This document shows, piece by piece, positions 9,693-19,415 of a stretch of DNA of 64,000 nt (position 1 is the first letter of the stretch; the number at the start of each line of letters is the position of its first letter). The DNA comes from Pedobacter schmidteae (GTDB taxonomy: Bacteria; Bacteroidota; Bacteroidia; Sphingobacteriales; Sphingobacteriaceae): positions 3,407,097-3,471,096 of the forward strand of contig NZ_LS999839.1 in assembly GCF_900564155.1 (NCBI RefSeq), given 5' to 3'. The position numbers and the translations under genes are program-made. A model generated the notes under the pieces. The model was not told the origin of the DNA. It made no database searches and saw only the letters and a program-made list of their open reading frames with translations.

Positions 9693-11195
9693 ATGAAGAT
9701 GAATTTGAACCGAATGAAATATATTCCTGTTGCACTGTTAATGGTGCTGACCTGGGCATCCTGCTCACCTGAAAAAAAAGCACAGCGCCCCAATATCCTG
9801 ATGATTATGTCAGATAACCAATCATGGAACCACGTAGGTAGTTATGGCGACAAAACTGTACGCACACCTAATATGGATTTGATAGCCAAACAAGGGGTGC
9901 GTTTTACCAATGCCTTTTGCAGTTCGCCATCGTGTACACCTGCACGGGCAGCAATGCTTACCGGACAGGATATCTGGCGACTGGAAGATGGCGCCAATTT
10001 ATGGGGAGTACTGCCGGTAAAATATAAAGTATATCCGGATTTGCTGGAAGAATCGGGCTATGCAATAGGTTTTCAGGGTAAAGGATGGGGACCGGGTAGC
10101 TTTGAAGCCAATAAAAGGCCAAGAAATCCTGCCGGTAATGAGTTTAAGAGCTTCGCTGAATTCCTGAAGAACAAGGCAGAAGGCCCGTGGTGCTATTGGG
10201 TAAGTAGTCATGAGCCACACCGCCCTTACGTGGTGGGGTCGGGCAGCAAGGCTGGTATCGATCCGGCAAAGGTTACTGTGCCCGGTTATTTGCCTGATCA
10301 TCCAGAAGTGCGTAAAGATATTGCTGATTACTACGCTGCGGTAGAGATGTTTGACCGCGAACTGGGAACTGTGCTGGACGAACTGAAAAAAAGCGGACAG
10401 CTGGAAAATACGGTAATTGTGGTATGTAGTGATAATGGCTGGCAAATGCCAAGAGGCCTGGCCAATTTGTATGACTTTGGTACACATGTACCATTAATTA
10501 TTTCATGGCCGGGTAAATTTAAACAGAATGTAGTTGCTGATAATCTGGTGACCTTAAACGACCTTGCACCTACATTTTTACAATTGGGTAATGTACCGGT
10601 ACCGGCTGATATGACCGGTAAGAGTTTATTACCAATTGTGGAGGAAGGTAAAAAAGAAGAAAAGCAAAGAGACTATGTAGTACTGGGCCGCGAGCGTCAT
10701 GCCTTTGTGCGTCAGCATGGTTTAGGTTATCCGGGCAGAGCTATCCGTACAAAAGATTACCTGTACATCAAAAACTATGAACCGGGAAGATGGCCTGCAG
10801 GTGATCCGCCTTTGTATGGAGATATTGATCCTTATATGCTAAATTACCCGGGGCCAGCGAAATTTTATATGATTGCCAACAAGAACAATCCGGCCGTAAA
10901 ACCTTTGTTTGAACTGGGCTTTGGTAAACGCCCGGCAGAGGAGTTGTTCGATGTGAAAAAAGATCCTGATCAGTTACATAACCTGGCTGCAGATCCTGCT
11001 TTAGCTAAAGTAAAAGCAGAGCTTGCTGCACAAATGAATGCTTATCTGGTACAAAGTAAAGACCCGCGTACTTTAAATGGTAAATTGATTTGGGACAGTA
11101 CGCCATATTTTAGCGAGATTGATAAAACACCAAAGCCAAGTAAGGAAGCTCAAAAGCAATTTAAATTGGATTCCGTTTATAATTATCTGAAATAA
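9693..11195 (+). CDS. Sulfatase, S1_8-like (possible heparan N-sulfatase), lipoprotein
   Basis: Second type I sulfatase. CTPAR gives a formylglycine Cys at residue 81, and MSDNQSWNHVGSYGD is the metal-binding N-terminal block; the family's second Asp position is occupied by Asn (SDNQ). A lipobox with Cys24 (WASC) predicts a lipoprotein. Its ATG directly abuts the previous stop codon (TAAATG), suggesting coupled translation. SDNQSW and LTGQDIWRLE resemble S1_8-type enzymes, the group containing sulfamidase/heparan N-sulfatases, but this is recollection and could be wrong. Length 500 residues is normal. C-terminal AEELFDVKKDPDQLHNLA is the usual sulfatase C-terminal signature. Given the neighbours it probably removes a sulfate class different from the flanking sulfatases. 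Confidence 0.88.
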   Translation: MKMNLNRMKYIPVALLMVLTWASCSPEKKAQRPNILMIMSDNQSWNHVGSYGDKTVRTPNMDLIAKQGVRFTNAFCSSPSCTPARAAMLTGQDIWRLEDGANLWGVLPVKYKVYPDLLEESGYAIGFQGKGWGPGSFEANKRPRNPAGNEFKSFAEFLKNKAEGPWCYWVSSHEPHRPYVVGSGSKAGIDPAKVTVPGYLPDHPEVRKDIADYYAAVEMFDRELGTVLDELKKSGQLENTVIVVCSDNGWQMPRGLANLYDFGTHVPLIISWPGKFKQNVVADNLVTLNDLAPTFLQLGNVPVPADMTGKSLLPIVEEGKKEEKQRDYVVLGRERHAFVRQHGLGYPGRAIRTKDYLYIKNYEPGRWPAGDPPLYGDIDPYMLNYPGPAKFYMIANKNNPAVKPLFELGFGKRPAEELFDVKKDPDQLHNLAADPALAKVKAELAAQMNAYLVQSKDPRTLNGKLIWDSTPYFSEIDKTPKPSKEAQKQFKLDSVYNYLK

Positions 11196-11197
11196 GG

Positions 11198-12592
11198 ATG
11201 AAAACGTACAAAATAAAAGGGGGACTAACGGCTGCCATTTTACTGGCAGGTTTTGGATACGTGGCAGCACAGGCGCCAAAGGCAGCCGTTTCAAAGCCCA
11301 ATATCATCATCATCATGACCGATCAGCAAACTGCTGATGCCATGAGCAACGCCGGGAACAAGGATTTGCATACCCCGGCAATGGATGTGTTGGCGGCTAA
11401 TGGAACCCGTTTTACGCGAGCTTATTGTGCACAGCCACTTTGTACACCTTCCCGATCGGCTATATTTAGTGGCCGAATGCCACATGAAACCGGATTTACA
11501 GGCAATGCACCTGAAAAAGACGGGCAATGGCCGGATTCGGTATTGATGATGGGTAAAATACTAAAGGAAGGGGGCTATAAAACCGGCTATGTTGGCAAGT
11601 GGCACCTGCCTGTTCCTGTTAGTAAAGTTGAACAGCATGGCTTCGAGACCATTACCAATACGGGAGCTGGCGATTATACTGACGCAGTTACACCTTCGCA
11701 ATGTGCTGCATTTATTAAGAAGAACAAAGCCAACCCGTTTTTATTGGTTGCTTCGTTTTTAAACCCACATGACATTTGCGAATGGGCCCGGGGCGATGAA
11801 TTGAAAATGGACGTACTGGATGCGGCACCTGATACTTCGTTGTGTCCTAAATTGCCGGCCAACTGGCGCATACCTGCCTACGAGCCTGCCATAGTAAGAG
11901 AGCAGCAAAAGGTGAACCCACGGACTTACCCTTCGGTAGGCTGGAACGAGACACAATGGCGCAAATACCGTTGGGCTTATAACCGTTTGGTAGAGAAGGT
12001 AGATAATTATGTAGCGATGGTTTTAGGTTCGCTAAAAAAATATGGTATTGAGGACAATACGATTATCATTTTTACCAGCGACCATGGTGATGGTTATGCT
12101 GCACATGAATGGAACCAGAAACAGATCCTTTATGAAGAATCGGCCAGGATACCTTTCATGATCTCAAAGATTGGGCAGTGGAAAGCAAAAACTGACGAAC
12201 AATTGGTTTGCAATGGTATTGACATCATTCCGACGATTTGTGGTTTTGCGGGCATATCTAAACCTGCAGGGTTGAAAGGTATGGATTTAAGTAAACGCAT
12301 AGCCGATCCTTCGGTTAAACTGCGTGATACCCTGGTGATAGAAACCGATTTTGCGGACAATGAAGTGTTGCTGGGAATTAGAGGTCGCGCCGTAATCACT
12401 AAAGATTTAAAGTACATTGTGTACGATAAGGGAGAAATCAGGGAACAGTTGTTTGATCTGGAAAAAGATCCGGGCGAAACGGATAATCTGGCAGTGAAGC
12501 CTGCTTTTAAAAAGAAATTAAACCAGATGCGTGCTTATTTGAAACAATGGTGCAAAGAACACCATGATTCATTTTATGCATTAAAAAAATAA
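11198..12592 (+). CDS. Sulfatase, S1_9-like (possible 2-O-sulfatase), exported
   Basis: Third type I sulfatase of the run. The motif CTPSR places the formylglycine Cys at residue 82; MTDQQTADAMSNAG contributes metal ligands, GKWHLPVP and FTSDHGDGYAAHEWNQK are further active-site blocks. A normal signal peptide (about residues 1-24, ending YVAA) rather than a lipobox suggests a soluble periplasmic enzyme, unlike its two lipoprotein neighbours. SFLNPHDICEWARG and the short length (464) resemble S1_9, whose member BT1596 is a 2-O-sulfatase acting on unsaturated uronic acid; the assignment is from memory. The start lies two bases after the preceding stop and the stop is four bases before the lyase gene. 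Confidence 0.88.
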   Translation: MKTYKIKGGLTAAILLAGFGYVAAQAPKAAVSKPNIIIIMTDQQTADAMSNAGNKDLHTPAMDVLAANGTRFTRAYCAQPLCTPSRSAIFSGRMPHETGFTGNAPEKDGQWPDSVLMMGKILKEGGYKTGYVGKWHLPVPVSKVEQHGFETITNTGAGDYTDAVTPSQCAAFIKKNKANPFLLVASFLNPHDICEWARGDELKMDVLDAAPDTSLCPKLPANWRIPAYEPAIVREQQKVNPRTYPSVGWNETQWRKYRWAYNRLVEKVDNYVAMVLGSLKKYGIEDNTIIIFTSDHGDGYAAHEWNQKQILYEESARIPFMISKIGQWKAKTDEQLVCNGIDIIPTICGFAGISKPAGLKGMDLSKRIADPSVKLRDTLVIETDFADNEVLLGIRGRAVITKDLKYIVYDKGEIREQLFDLEKDPGETDNLAVKPAFKKKLNQMRAYLKQWCKEHHDSFYALKK

Positions 12593-12596
12593 AATT

Positions 12597-15227
12597 ATGG
12601 CGATGAACCTGGCACTAATACTACAATCGGCTTTACTTTTCAGTCCGGCACAACAACCTGCTGTTCAGCGCCTGGATACGGGGATGCTACATCCGCGTAT
12701 ACGTGAATGGGCTTATCCGGTAAACAAAGTAACCGTGCCCGATGATAGCCCGTGTTTGTTGTGGCCAGGTGTAAAAGGGAAAACTGTAAAATATAAAGTG
12801 CTGTTGGCCAGCGATAGTCTGTTTAAAAATGATGTGGTTACCGGTGCCGAGCAGCGCTGGGCGGTATATCCTTTACATCAACGTCTTAAACCAGGGCGCT
12901 GGTTCTGGAAATATGCGGCGACAGAAAAAGCCGGAGGCAAATGGAAGTGGTCGCCGGTTTATGATTTTGTAGTGAAACCACAGGCACAGAACCTGTCTGT
13001 TTCTCCATCGGTGGCATTGGTGATGGAAAAGAGCAAGGCACAGCATCCGCGTTTATGGGGGATGAATAAAGGTGCTGATGCTTTTTATGCCAATAACAGG
13101 CAAAATCCTGAAGCGAAAGCTTTTATTGCCGCTTCGATGAAACTGCTGGAGCAGCCTTTGCCTGATGAGAAACCTACCCGGCCAAGGGATACAACGGGGA
13201 TGACCGCTTTGCAGCGCAAACAAATGGTTGAATTTATGTACCATGGCTTTGGCGAAAAGGTGGGTACACCCATCCGTAACCTTTGTATTGCTTACCAGCT
13301 GAGTAAGGATGAACGTTTTATCCACAAAGCCATAAAAATGGCAGTGCATGTGGCCAAAATGAATCCGGATGGCTTGGCCACAAGGGACGATTTTAATAAT
13401 GGAAACGTGTTGGAAGCATTGGCCTGGCTGTACGATGCAGGCTATAATTTTTTAAAAGCTGATGAAAAGGAACTACTTAAAACAGCTATTGGCATCAGGG
13501 GACAAAGGATTTATCAGGGCTTGCCCAATCGTTTTGAATTACAGATGTGCGATAACCACACATGGCAACATATCCTGCGCAATTTTTCTATCGCTGCGGT
13601 TGCTGTGGCCAACGATTTGCCTGAAGCAAATGAATGGCTAACCTATGTATATGAGGTTTGGAGCGCCCGTTTTCCAGTTTTAGGTACTACAGATGGGGGC
13701 TGGCATGAGGGCAATGGTTATTTCAGAACGCATTACGAAACGCTGATTTATCTACCGGAACTGTTTGGTAACATTTCGGGAGTCAATTACTTTCAACAGC
13801 CCTGGATGCAAAATCTGCCTTATTATATGCTTTACAGTTATCCGCCAAATTCTGTTTCTACAGAGGTGGGCGATATGCACGAAAATCTGGCGGGTACAGT
13901 AAAGATGCAGGCCACTTTTGCGCGTGCATTGGCACTAAAAATGAACAACCCTTATTTGAACTGGTATGTATCGGAAATCAGGAAAAGTAAACCCGAATAT
14001 TTTAAGGGCAGTGACGATTTTCAGCTTTTTAGATTCCTTAACTATAATCCAAAAGCAAAGGAAATGATCAGTACACCAGTTGGTTTGCCAAAGGGCAGGG
14101 AGTTCAGGGATGTAGGTCTTGCTGCTATGCATTCTGATCTGGCACATCCGGCCAAAAACCTGGCCAGCTATTTAATGTCCAATCCGTTTGGTGCTGCCGG
14201 ACACGGTCATGCTGCCCAAAATGCATTTACCATCAATTATAAGGGTAAAAAAGTATTTGGCGGTACAGGTTTTTACAGCAATTTTAGTGATGCGCATAAT
14301 TTGTTAGATTATCGTTCTTCGAGGGCTTACAATACCATTCTGGCTGATAGTTTAGGCCAGCGGATAGGTGAAGATGGCTATGGCTGGTTACCACGTTTTA
14401 TGACGGGAACGCGTATACAGTATGCACTGGGGGATGCCTCCAATGCCTATGGTGATGTCACTACAGACTTCTGGCTGGGGCGTTTTCAGGAAATTGGCCT
14501 TAAGGCTGATAAAAGTAATGGATATGGCAAGTCGGGCGTAAAATTGTACAGAAGGCACATGCTGCAACTGGATAGTAACTATGTAATCTTATATGACGAA
14601 CTGGAAGCCGATAAGCCGGTAAAATGGACCAGCCAGTTTCACAGCCCATTCGGGATGAACGGGAAATCGGTAGCAGGTTCGGCTAGTCAGCATTTTGATC
14701 TGAAAACTAGCCTTGGACATATTAATGCTACAGTTTATGCGCATACCCCCTTGCAAATGGTGATCCATGATAAGTATAACTTCCCGGCCAAAAACTGGAA
14801 AGGTAAAACTGATGATGAAGGCAATATCATTGAGTTTAAAAATCAATGGCATGCAGGTATCAGTACTGCCAGTGTTGTACAAACTAATCGTTTTCTGACT
14901 ATTATCCAGTTAAAAAATAAAACTGTAGATGTAATTAAGATGGTAAATGATGCTGGCGGAAGGTACACTTTAAAAGTAGGGCCATGGGAGATTGAAGCAG
15001 AACTAAATGCTGGTAATCCGGCTTTATTACAGGTCAAATCTATCGACGGGAACTCGGCTTTCAGCTACGGCAATATGCCGGTAAAATTACAGGACAAAGT
15101 ATATACACATCGTATAAAAGGCAGTTCTATGCTGATTGAGCAAAAAAATAGTAAATTTAATGAGCAGGAAGTAGTGGATAGTTTGCCGGATGTAGTTAAT
15201 TTTGACGCAGGTTTTAAACGTAAATAA
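12597..15227 (+). CDS. Heparinase II/III-family polysaccharide lyase (PL15-like, DUF4962 N-terminus)
   Basis: Exported lyase that cleaves uronic-acid polysaccharides by beta-elimination. An N-terminal Ig-like/DUF4962 part (to about 150) precedes an (alpha/alpha) toroid with CDNHTWQHILRNF and GTTDGGWHEGNGYF, and then the beta-sandwich heparinase II/III domain whose catalytic-type block is FGAAGHGHAAQNAF, followed by a conserved RSSRAYNTILAD. Length 876 and layout match B. thetaiotaomicron BT4652 (PL15_2, an exo-acting heparin/heparan lyase) better than the 770-residue heparinase II of P. heparinus. The signal peptide from 12597 is short and lacks strong positive charge; the ATG at 12603 is an alternative. 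Sits inside the sulfatase operon, 15 bases before the regulator. Substrate heparan sulfate is inferred. Confidence 0.87.
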   Translation: MAMNLALILQSALLFSPAQQPAVQRLDTGMLHPRIREWAYPVNKVTVPDDSPCLLWPGVKGKTVKYKVLLASDSLFKNDVVTGAEQRWAVYPLHQRLKPGRWFWKYAATEKAGGKWKWSPVYDFVVKPQAQNLSVSPSVALVMEKSKAQHPRLWGMNKGADAFYANNRQNPEAKAFIAASMKLLEQPLPDEKPTRPRDTTGMTALQRKQMVEFMYHGFGEKVGTPIRNLCIAYQLSKDERFIHKAIKMAVHVAKMNPDGLATRDDFNNGNVLEALAWLYDAGYNFLKADEKELLKTAIGIRGQRIYQGLPNRFELQMCDNHTWQHILRNFSIAAVAVANDLPEANEWLTYVYEVWSARFPVLGTTDGGWHEGNGYFRTHYETLIYLPELFGNISGVNYFQQPWMQNLPYYMLYSYPPNSVSTEVGDMHENLAGTVKMQATFARALALKMNNPYLNWYVSEIRKSKPEYFKGSDDFQLFRFLNYNPKAKEMISTPVGLPKGREFRDVGLAAMHSDLAHPAKNLASYLMSNPFGAAGHGHAAQNAFTINYKGKKVFGGTGFYSNFSDAHNLLDYRSSRAYNTILADSLGQRIGEDGYGWLPRFMTGTRIQYALGDASNAYGDVTTDFWLGRFQEIGLKADKSNGYGKSGVKLYRRHMLQLDSNYVILYDELEADKPVKWTSQFHSPFGMNGKSVAGSASQHFDLKTSLGHINATVYAHTPLQMVIHDKYNFPAKNWKGKTDDEGNIIEFKNQWHAGISTASVVQTNRFLTIIQLKNKTVDVIKMVNDAGGRYTLKVGPWEIEAELNAGNPALLQVKSIDGNSAFSYGNMPVKLQDKVYTHRIKGSSMLIEQKNSKFNEQEVVDSLPDVVNFDAGFKRK

Positions 15228-15242
15228 TCGCACAAAGGGGTA

Positions 15243-18200
15243 ATGAGGAATGTGGTAGCGGCCATATGTTTGTTTGCAGTACTGGTTTTTTCCGGTCAGG
15301 TCAGCTATGCGCAATCCTCAATAGAACAACCTTTAAAACGCCATTTCAGAGGTATATCGGTCGATAATGGTTTGTCGCAAAGTACCGTATACACCATATT
15401 GCAGGATACCCTGGGCTTTATGTGGATGGCCACTCAGGATGGGCTCAACCGCTATGATGGCGATACTTTTACGGTTTATCGGCCTTCAAAAGGAGATAAA
15501 AACAGTTTGCAATCCAATTATATCCGGAGTATTTATTTGGACCACAAAGGTTTAATATGGGTTGGAGGTAATCAGGGGGTAAGCCTGTACGACTATGCCA
15601 GCAACAGTTTTCAGAACTATAAATTCCCCCGTAAACCGGGCGAATGGTATATTTCTTCTATTGTCCAGGATGCAGGTAAACTGATTTGGGCAAGTTCCAG
15701 TGCGGGCGAAATTTTTTTCCTCGATGCAGCTACCGAACAGTTTAAGCAGGTTAATTACGATCCTTCGGCATATGGCATCAAAAGCGTGACCAGATTGATG
15801 ATGTTAAAAAACACATTGTTGGTGGGAACGGATGTAGGATTGTTTAAAATGAATGTGGCTGCAAAAAAGCTGATTGCAGTAAATTTGGGAGTAAGTAAAC
15901 CAAGGATTAATGAACTTTTTATAGATGGACAATGGTTGTGGGCAGGTACAGAAGGACATGGTTTAATTAAGTATAATGTAAACGATGGTACATCGGTTAG
16001 TTACAGGCATATTCCAGGTACTGCAGGTAGTCTGGCCGACAATGATGTGCGTGGCATTAGCAAAGACGCGCAGAATAATCTATGGTTAGGTACGTTTAAG
16101 GGGCTTTCTATCCTCAATTTGAAAGACAATACGATAGAGAACTATTATCACCAGGCTTCTATTCCTTACACCATAAACCAGAATTCGGTGCGCTGTGTAT
16201 ATCGCGATAAGCAGAATGGGATTTGGATGGGTACCTTTTATGGAGGTATCAATTATTATCACCACAAGGACATTAAGTTTAACCTGTTGAACCAGAACAC
16301 CGGTGCTTTGTCGTTAAATGATCAGGTGGTAAACGTGATTAAGCAGGATAACCGGGGTGATTTCTGGATAGGAACTAATGACAAGGGGTTGAACTACTGG
16401 AACCGTGAGGCGGGAACTATTAAATATTATACCTATAAGGAATCGGGACAAGGTGCGTTAAGTTCCAATAATATCAAATCTATTGCTTTTGATGCATCGG
16501 GGAAATTATTGGTGGGTACGCATAACGAGGGACTGAACTATCTGGATCCTGCGAGTGGAACAAGTAGGGTATATAAGCACAAAGCCGATGACCCGAAAAG
16601 TATTGCGGGCAATATGGTATATGCGTTGTTGAAAGATCATCAAAACCGTATTTGGGTGGGTACCAGGACAGGGCTGGATCAGTTTAATATTGCAGAGCAG
16701 TCTTTTACCCATGTTTATATGGATAAGGCGGGCAAACGTTTAACTTCTGATGAGGTGACCTATTTGCTGGAAGATGCAAAAAAGAGGATCTGGATTGGAA
16801 CTACCAACGGCGTAAACCTTTTTTATCCCGATAATCAGTTGTTCGATACCTTTACCGGCGATCTGTTGAGTAATGACGTAGTGAGCTGCATCGCCGAAGA
16901 TCATAAAAATCGCATTTGGGTGGGTACGCGAGATGGTTTAAATCTGTTTGATGAAAATAGCAGGACATTTGTCACTTTTAATACCCGCAAGGATTTCCTG
17001 AAGGGAACCATTTATGGCATACAAGCCGATGATGATGGGTTTTTATGGATCTCGACCAATAAAGGTTTGGTGAAGTTTAATCCCGATACCCGCAAAATAC
17101 AGGTTTTCGACAATAAAGATGGTTTACAGAATAACCAGTTTAACCTTTACGCATTCTGTAAAGCAGCCGATGGAATGATGCTTTTTGGAGGTATCAATGG
17201 TATTTCTTATTTCTATCCTAAAGCGTTGAAGCAGGAGCCGTTAAAACTGAAGTTAACCTTTACCGGGCTTGAAGTATTTAACAAGGCTGTAGTGCCGTCC
17301 GATAGTTATGATGTGTTGGATCAGCATATTGATCAGGCCAAAAAGCTGACTTTTAAACATGAGTTTAAGCAGTTTACCATCTTCTTTAATGCTTTTAATT
17401 ATATCTCGACCAATAAAACAAAGTACCAGTATAAGCTGGATGGCTTTGATAACGACTGGCAGCTGACCGACAATGTGGCCAAAGCCAGTTATACCAACCT
17501 GCAGCCAGGTAAATATGTGTTTCATGTAAAAGCCATTGGGCCGCAGGGCGAAAGTAGCGCCCTGAAAAGTCTGGATATTGTGATATTGCCGCCATGGTGG
17601 AATAGCAACTGGTTTTACCTGTTGATGACTTTATTGGCTGCCGCTGCTGCCTATGTGGCTTACCGTGTAGTTTCGGAACGGATCAGGACTTTACACCAGT
17701 TAAAGATGGAGAGGATGGAGCGTGAAAAGGTAGATTCCATCAATCAGATGAAAATGGAGTTTTTTACCAATGTGTCGCATGAATTCCGTACGCCACTAAC
17801 CTTGATACTGGCGCCGCTTGAAGAAATTATGAGCAAGCCGGTTACCGATAAACCATTGAGGAAACATCATGAACTGATGTTGTTAAATGCCAGGCGCTTG
17901 TATCATTTGGTAGATCAGCTTTTTGAGTTCAAAAAGACAGAAATGGGGACCAAAAAACTGGTAGTGAGTAAGGCCGATATCGTTAGTTTTATTCATGAGG
18001 CTTACAGCTCATTTGTAACCCTATCGGAAAAGAACAAAATCAAATATACCTTCCGATCTACTGAAGCCAGACTGCCTTTTTATTTTGACAAAGATTCGGT
18101 AGAAAAGATTTTGTTTAACCTGCTTTCCAATGCGTTTAAATATACGCAGGAAGGCGGTTCAGTAATGGTAGAATTTGCCCGTAAAAACAATGATGCGGTA

Positions 18201-19313
18201 ATTAAAGTGAGCGATACCGGTATTGGTATTGATTCGCAGCACCTGGAAAGGATATTTGATCGCTTTTACCAGGTAAATGGGCAGGAAATGAACCTTGGGT
18301 CGGGTGTGGGATTGGCCTTTACCAAGCGCCTGGTTGAGCTGCATCATGGTAGTATTACGGTTGAAAGTGCTTTAGGAAAGGGAACGGTATTTACGGTCAT
18401 CATTCCGCTGGCCGATGAACAATACGATGCTGATGAGCATACCGAGCACCCAAGGTACGAGCTGTCGATTGAAAATGATGTTACAGATGAGATTGAGGTA
18501 GAAGAGGATTTGGCAAACGCTGAAACACCAGGCGAAGGCTTGGAAAAAGAACGCCTGATGGTGGTAGATGACAATACAGAAATAGTGGATTACCTGAAAA
18601 ACTATTTCAGCGGTACCTATCAGATTATTGTGGCCTACGATGGTAAAGAAGCGCTGGGACTGCTGGAAGAAGAACTGGTAGATCTGATCATTTGTGATGT
18701 GATGATGCCTGAACTGGACGGTATACATTTCTGTAAAAAAATTAAACAGAACATCCAGACCTGCCATATTCCGGTGATATTGCTTACAGCCAAAAACGAA
18801 ACCAATCATCAGATTAAAGGATTGGAAGTAGGGGCTGATGATTATGTAACCAAGCCTTTTTCTATTGCCTTACTGGAAGCGAAACTGCAAAACATCAGCC
18901 GTTCGCGCAAAAGGCTAAAAGAATATTACTCTGCATCCAAAGAAATTATTCCCGAAAATATTGCTTTTAACACACTGGATGAGGACTTTCTGAGAGAAGC
19001 GATTGCTATTATTGAGGCACATATTGCCGAATCTGATTTTTCGGTAGATAAATTCAGTCGCAAAATTGGGATGAGCCGCTCTAACCTTTATCTTAAACTG
19101 AAAGCGATTACCGGCGAGTCGGCAACCGATTTTATCAAACGGATCCGCTTTAAAAAAGCGGTCGAACTGATGGAATCGCGGCAATATACCATTGCCCAGG
19201 TGGCCTATATGTCGGGTTTTAACTCACCTTCTTATTTTTCTACGGCCTTTAGGCAATATTATGATTGCGGACCGACAGAATATCTGGCCAGAAGGGATGC
19301 GGGGGCCGAATAA
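15243..19313 (+). CDS. Hybrid two-component system regulator (HTCS), one-protein sensor kinase and AraC-type activator
   Basis: Senses a PUL-specific oligosaccharide in the periplasm and activates the locus. Layout over 1,356 residues: signal peptide (to about 24), about fourteen propeller (reg_prop) repeats with recurring IWVGT/LWLGT strands, a Y_Y_Y domain (about 690-780), one transmembrane segment (about 790-810), HisKA with phospho-acceptor His846 in FFTNVSHEFRTPL, HATPase with NLLSNAFKYT, DTGIGI and GSGVGLAFTKRL, a receiver domain with phospho-acceptor Asp1152 in DLIICDVMMPELDG, and a C-terminal AraC HTH (about 1265-1350). It is 15 bases downstream of the lyase, so it is likely cotranscribed with the genes it controls, giving positive feedback. 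Analogous to BT4663, the heparin PUL regulator. Confidence 0.95.
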   Translation: MRNVVAAICLFAVLVFSGQVSYAQSSIEQPLKRHFRGISVDNGLSQSTVYTILQDTLGFMWMATQDGLNRYDGDTFTVYRPSKGDKNSLQSNYIRSIYLDHKGLIWVGGNQGVSLYDYASNSFQNYKFPRKPGEWYISSIVQDAGKLIWASSSAGEIFFLDAATEQFKQVNYDPSAYGIKSVTRLMMLKNTLLVGTDVGLFKMNVAAKKLIAVNLGVSKPRINELFIDGQWLWAGTEGHGLIKYNVNDGTSVSYRHIPGTAGSLADNDVRGISKDAQNNLWLGTFKGLSILNLKDNTIENYYHQASIPYTINQNSVRCVYRDKQNGIWMGTFYGGINYYHHKDIKFNLLNQNTGALSLNDQVVNVIKQDNRGDFWIGTNDKGLNYWNREAGTIKYYTYKESGQGALSSNNIKSIAFDASGKLLVGTHNEGLNYLDPASGTSRVYKHKADDPKSIAGNMVYALLKDHQNRIWVGTRTGLDQFNIAEQSFTHVYMDKAGKRLTSDEVTYLLEDAKKRIWIGTTNGVNLFYPDNQLFDTFTGDLLSNDVVSCIAEDHKNRIWVGTRDGLNLFDENSRTFVTFNTRKDFLKGTIYGIQADDDGFLWISTNKGLVKFNPDTRKIQVFDNKDGLQNNQFNLYAFCKAADGMMLFGGINGISYFYPKALKQEPLKLKLTFTGLEVFNKAVVPSDSYDVLDQHIDQAKKLTFKHEFKQFTIFFNAFNYISTNKTKYQYKLDGFDNDWQLTDNVAKASYTNLQPGKYVFHVKAIGPQGESSALKSLDIVILPPWWNSNWFYLLMTLLAAAAAYVAYRVVSERIRTLHQLKMERMEREKVDSINQMKMEFFTNVSHEFRTPLTLILAPLEEIMSKPVTDKPLRKHHELMLLNARRLYHLVDQLFEFKKTEMGTKKLVVSKADIVSFIHEAYSSFVTLSEKNKIKYTFRSTEARLPFYFDKDSVEKILFNLLSNAFKYTQEGGSVMVEFARKNNDAVIKVSDTGIGIDSQHLERIFDRFYQVNGQEMNLGSGVGLAFTKRLVELHHGSITVESALGKGTVFTVIIPLADEQYDADEHTEHPRYELSIENDVTDEIEVEEDLANAETPGEGLEKERLMVVDDNTEIVDYLKNYFSGTYQIIVAYDGKEALGLLEEELVDLIICDVMMPELDGIHFCKKIKQNIQTCHIPVILLTAKNETNHQIKGLEVGADDYVTKPFSIALLEAKLQNISRSRKRLKEYYSASKEIIPENIAFNTLDEDFLREAIAIIEAHIAESDFSVDKFSRKIGMSRSNLYLKLKAITGESATDFIKRIRFKKAVELMESRQYTIAQVAYMSGFNSPSYFSTAFRQYYDCGPTEYLARRDAGAE

Positions 19314-19415
19314 GGGGCTTTTGCACAAAATCTAAATCAATAAAGACATTATTGAAACCGCTAAACAAGCTTTAAGGTTAATTTCGATTATTAAATAATT
19401 GAAACCTAAGAAAAA

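Noticed and set aside
19351..19406. Direct repeat ATTGAAACC twice before the ROK kinase gene
   Set aside because: Only nine bases in AT-rich DNA, 47 bases apart; too short to separate from chance without conservation.
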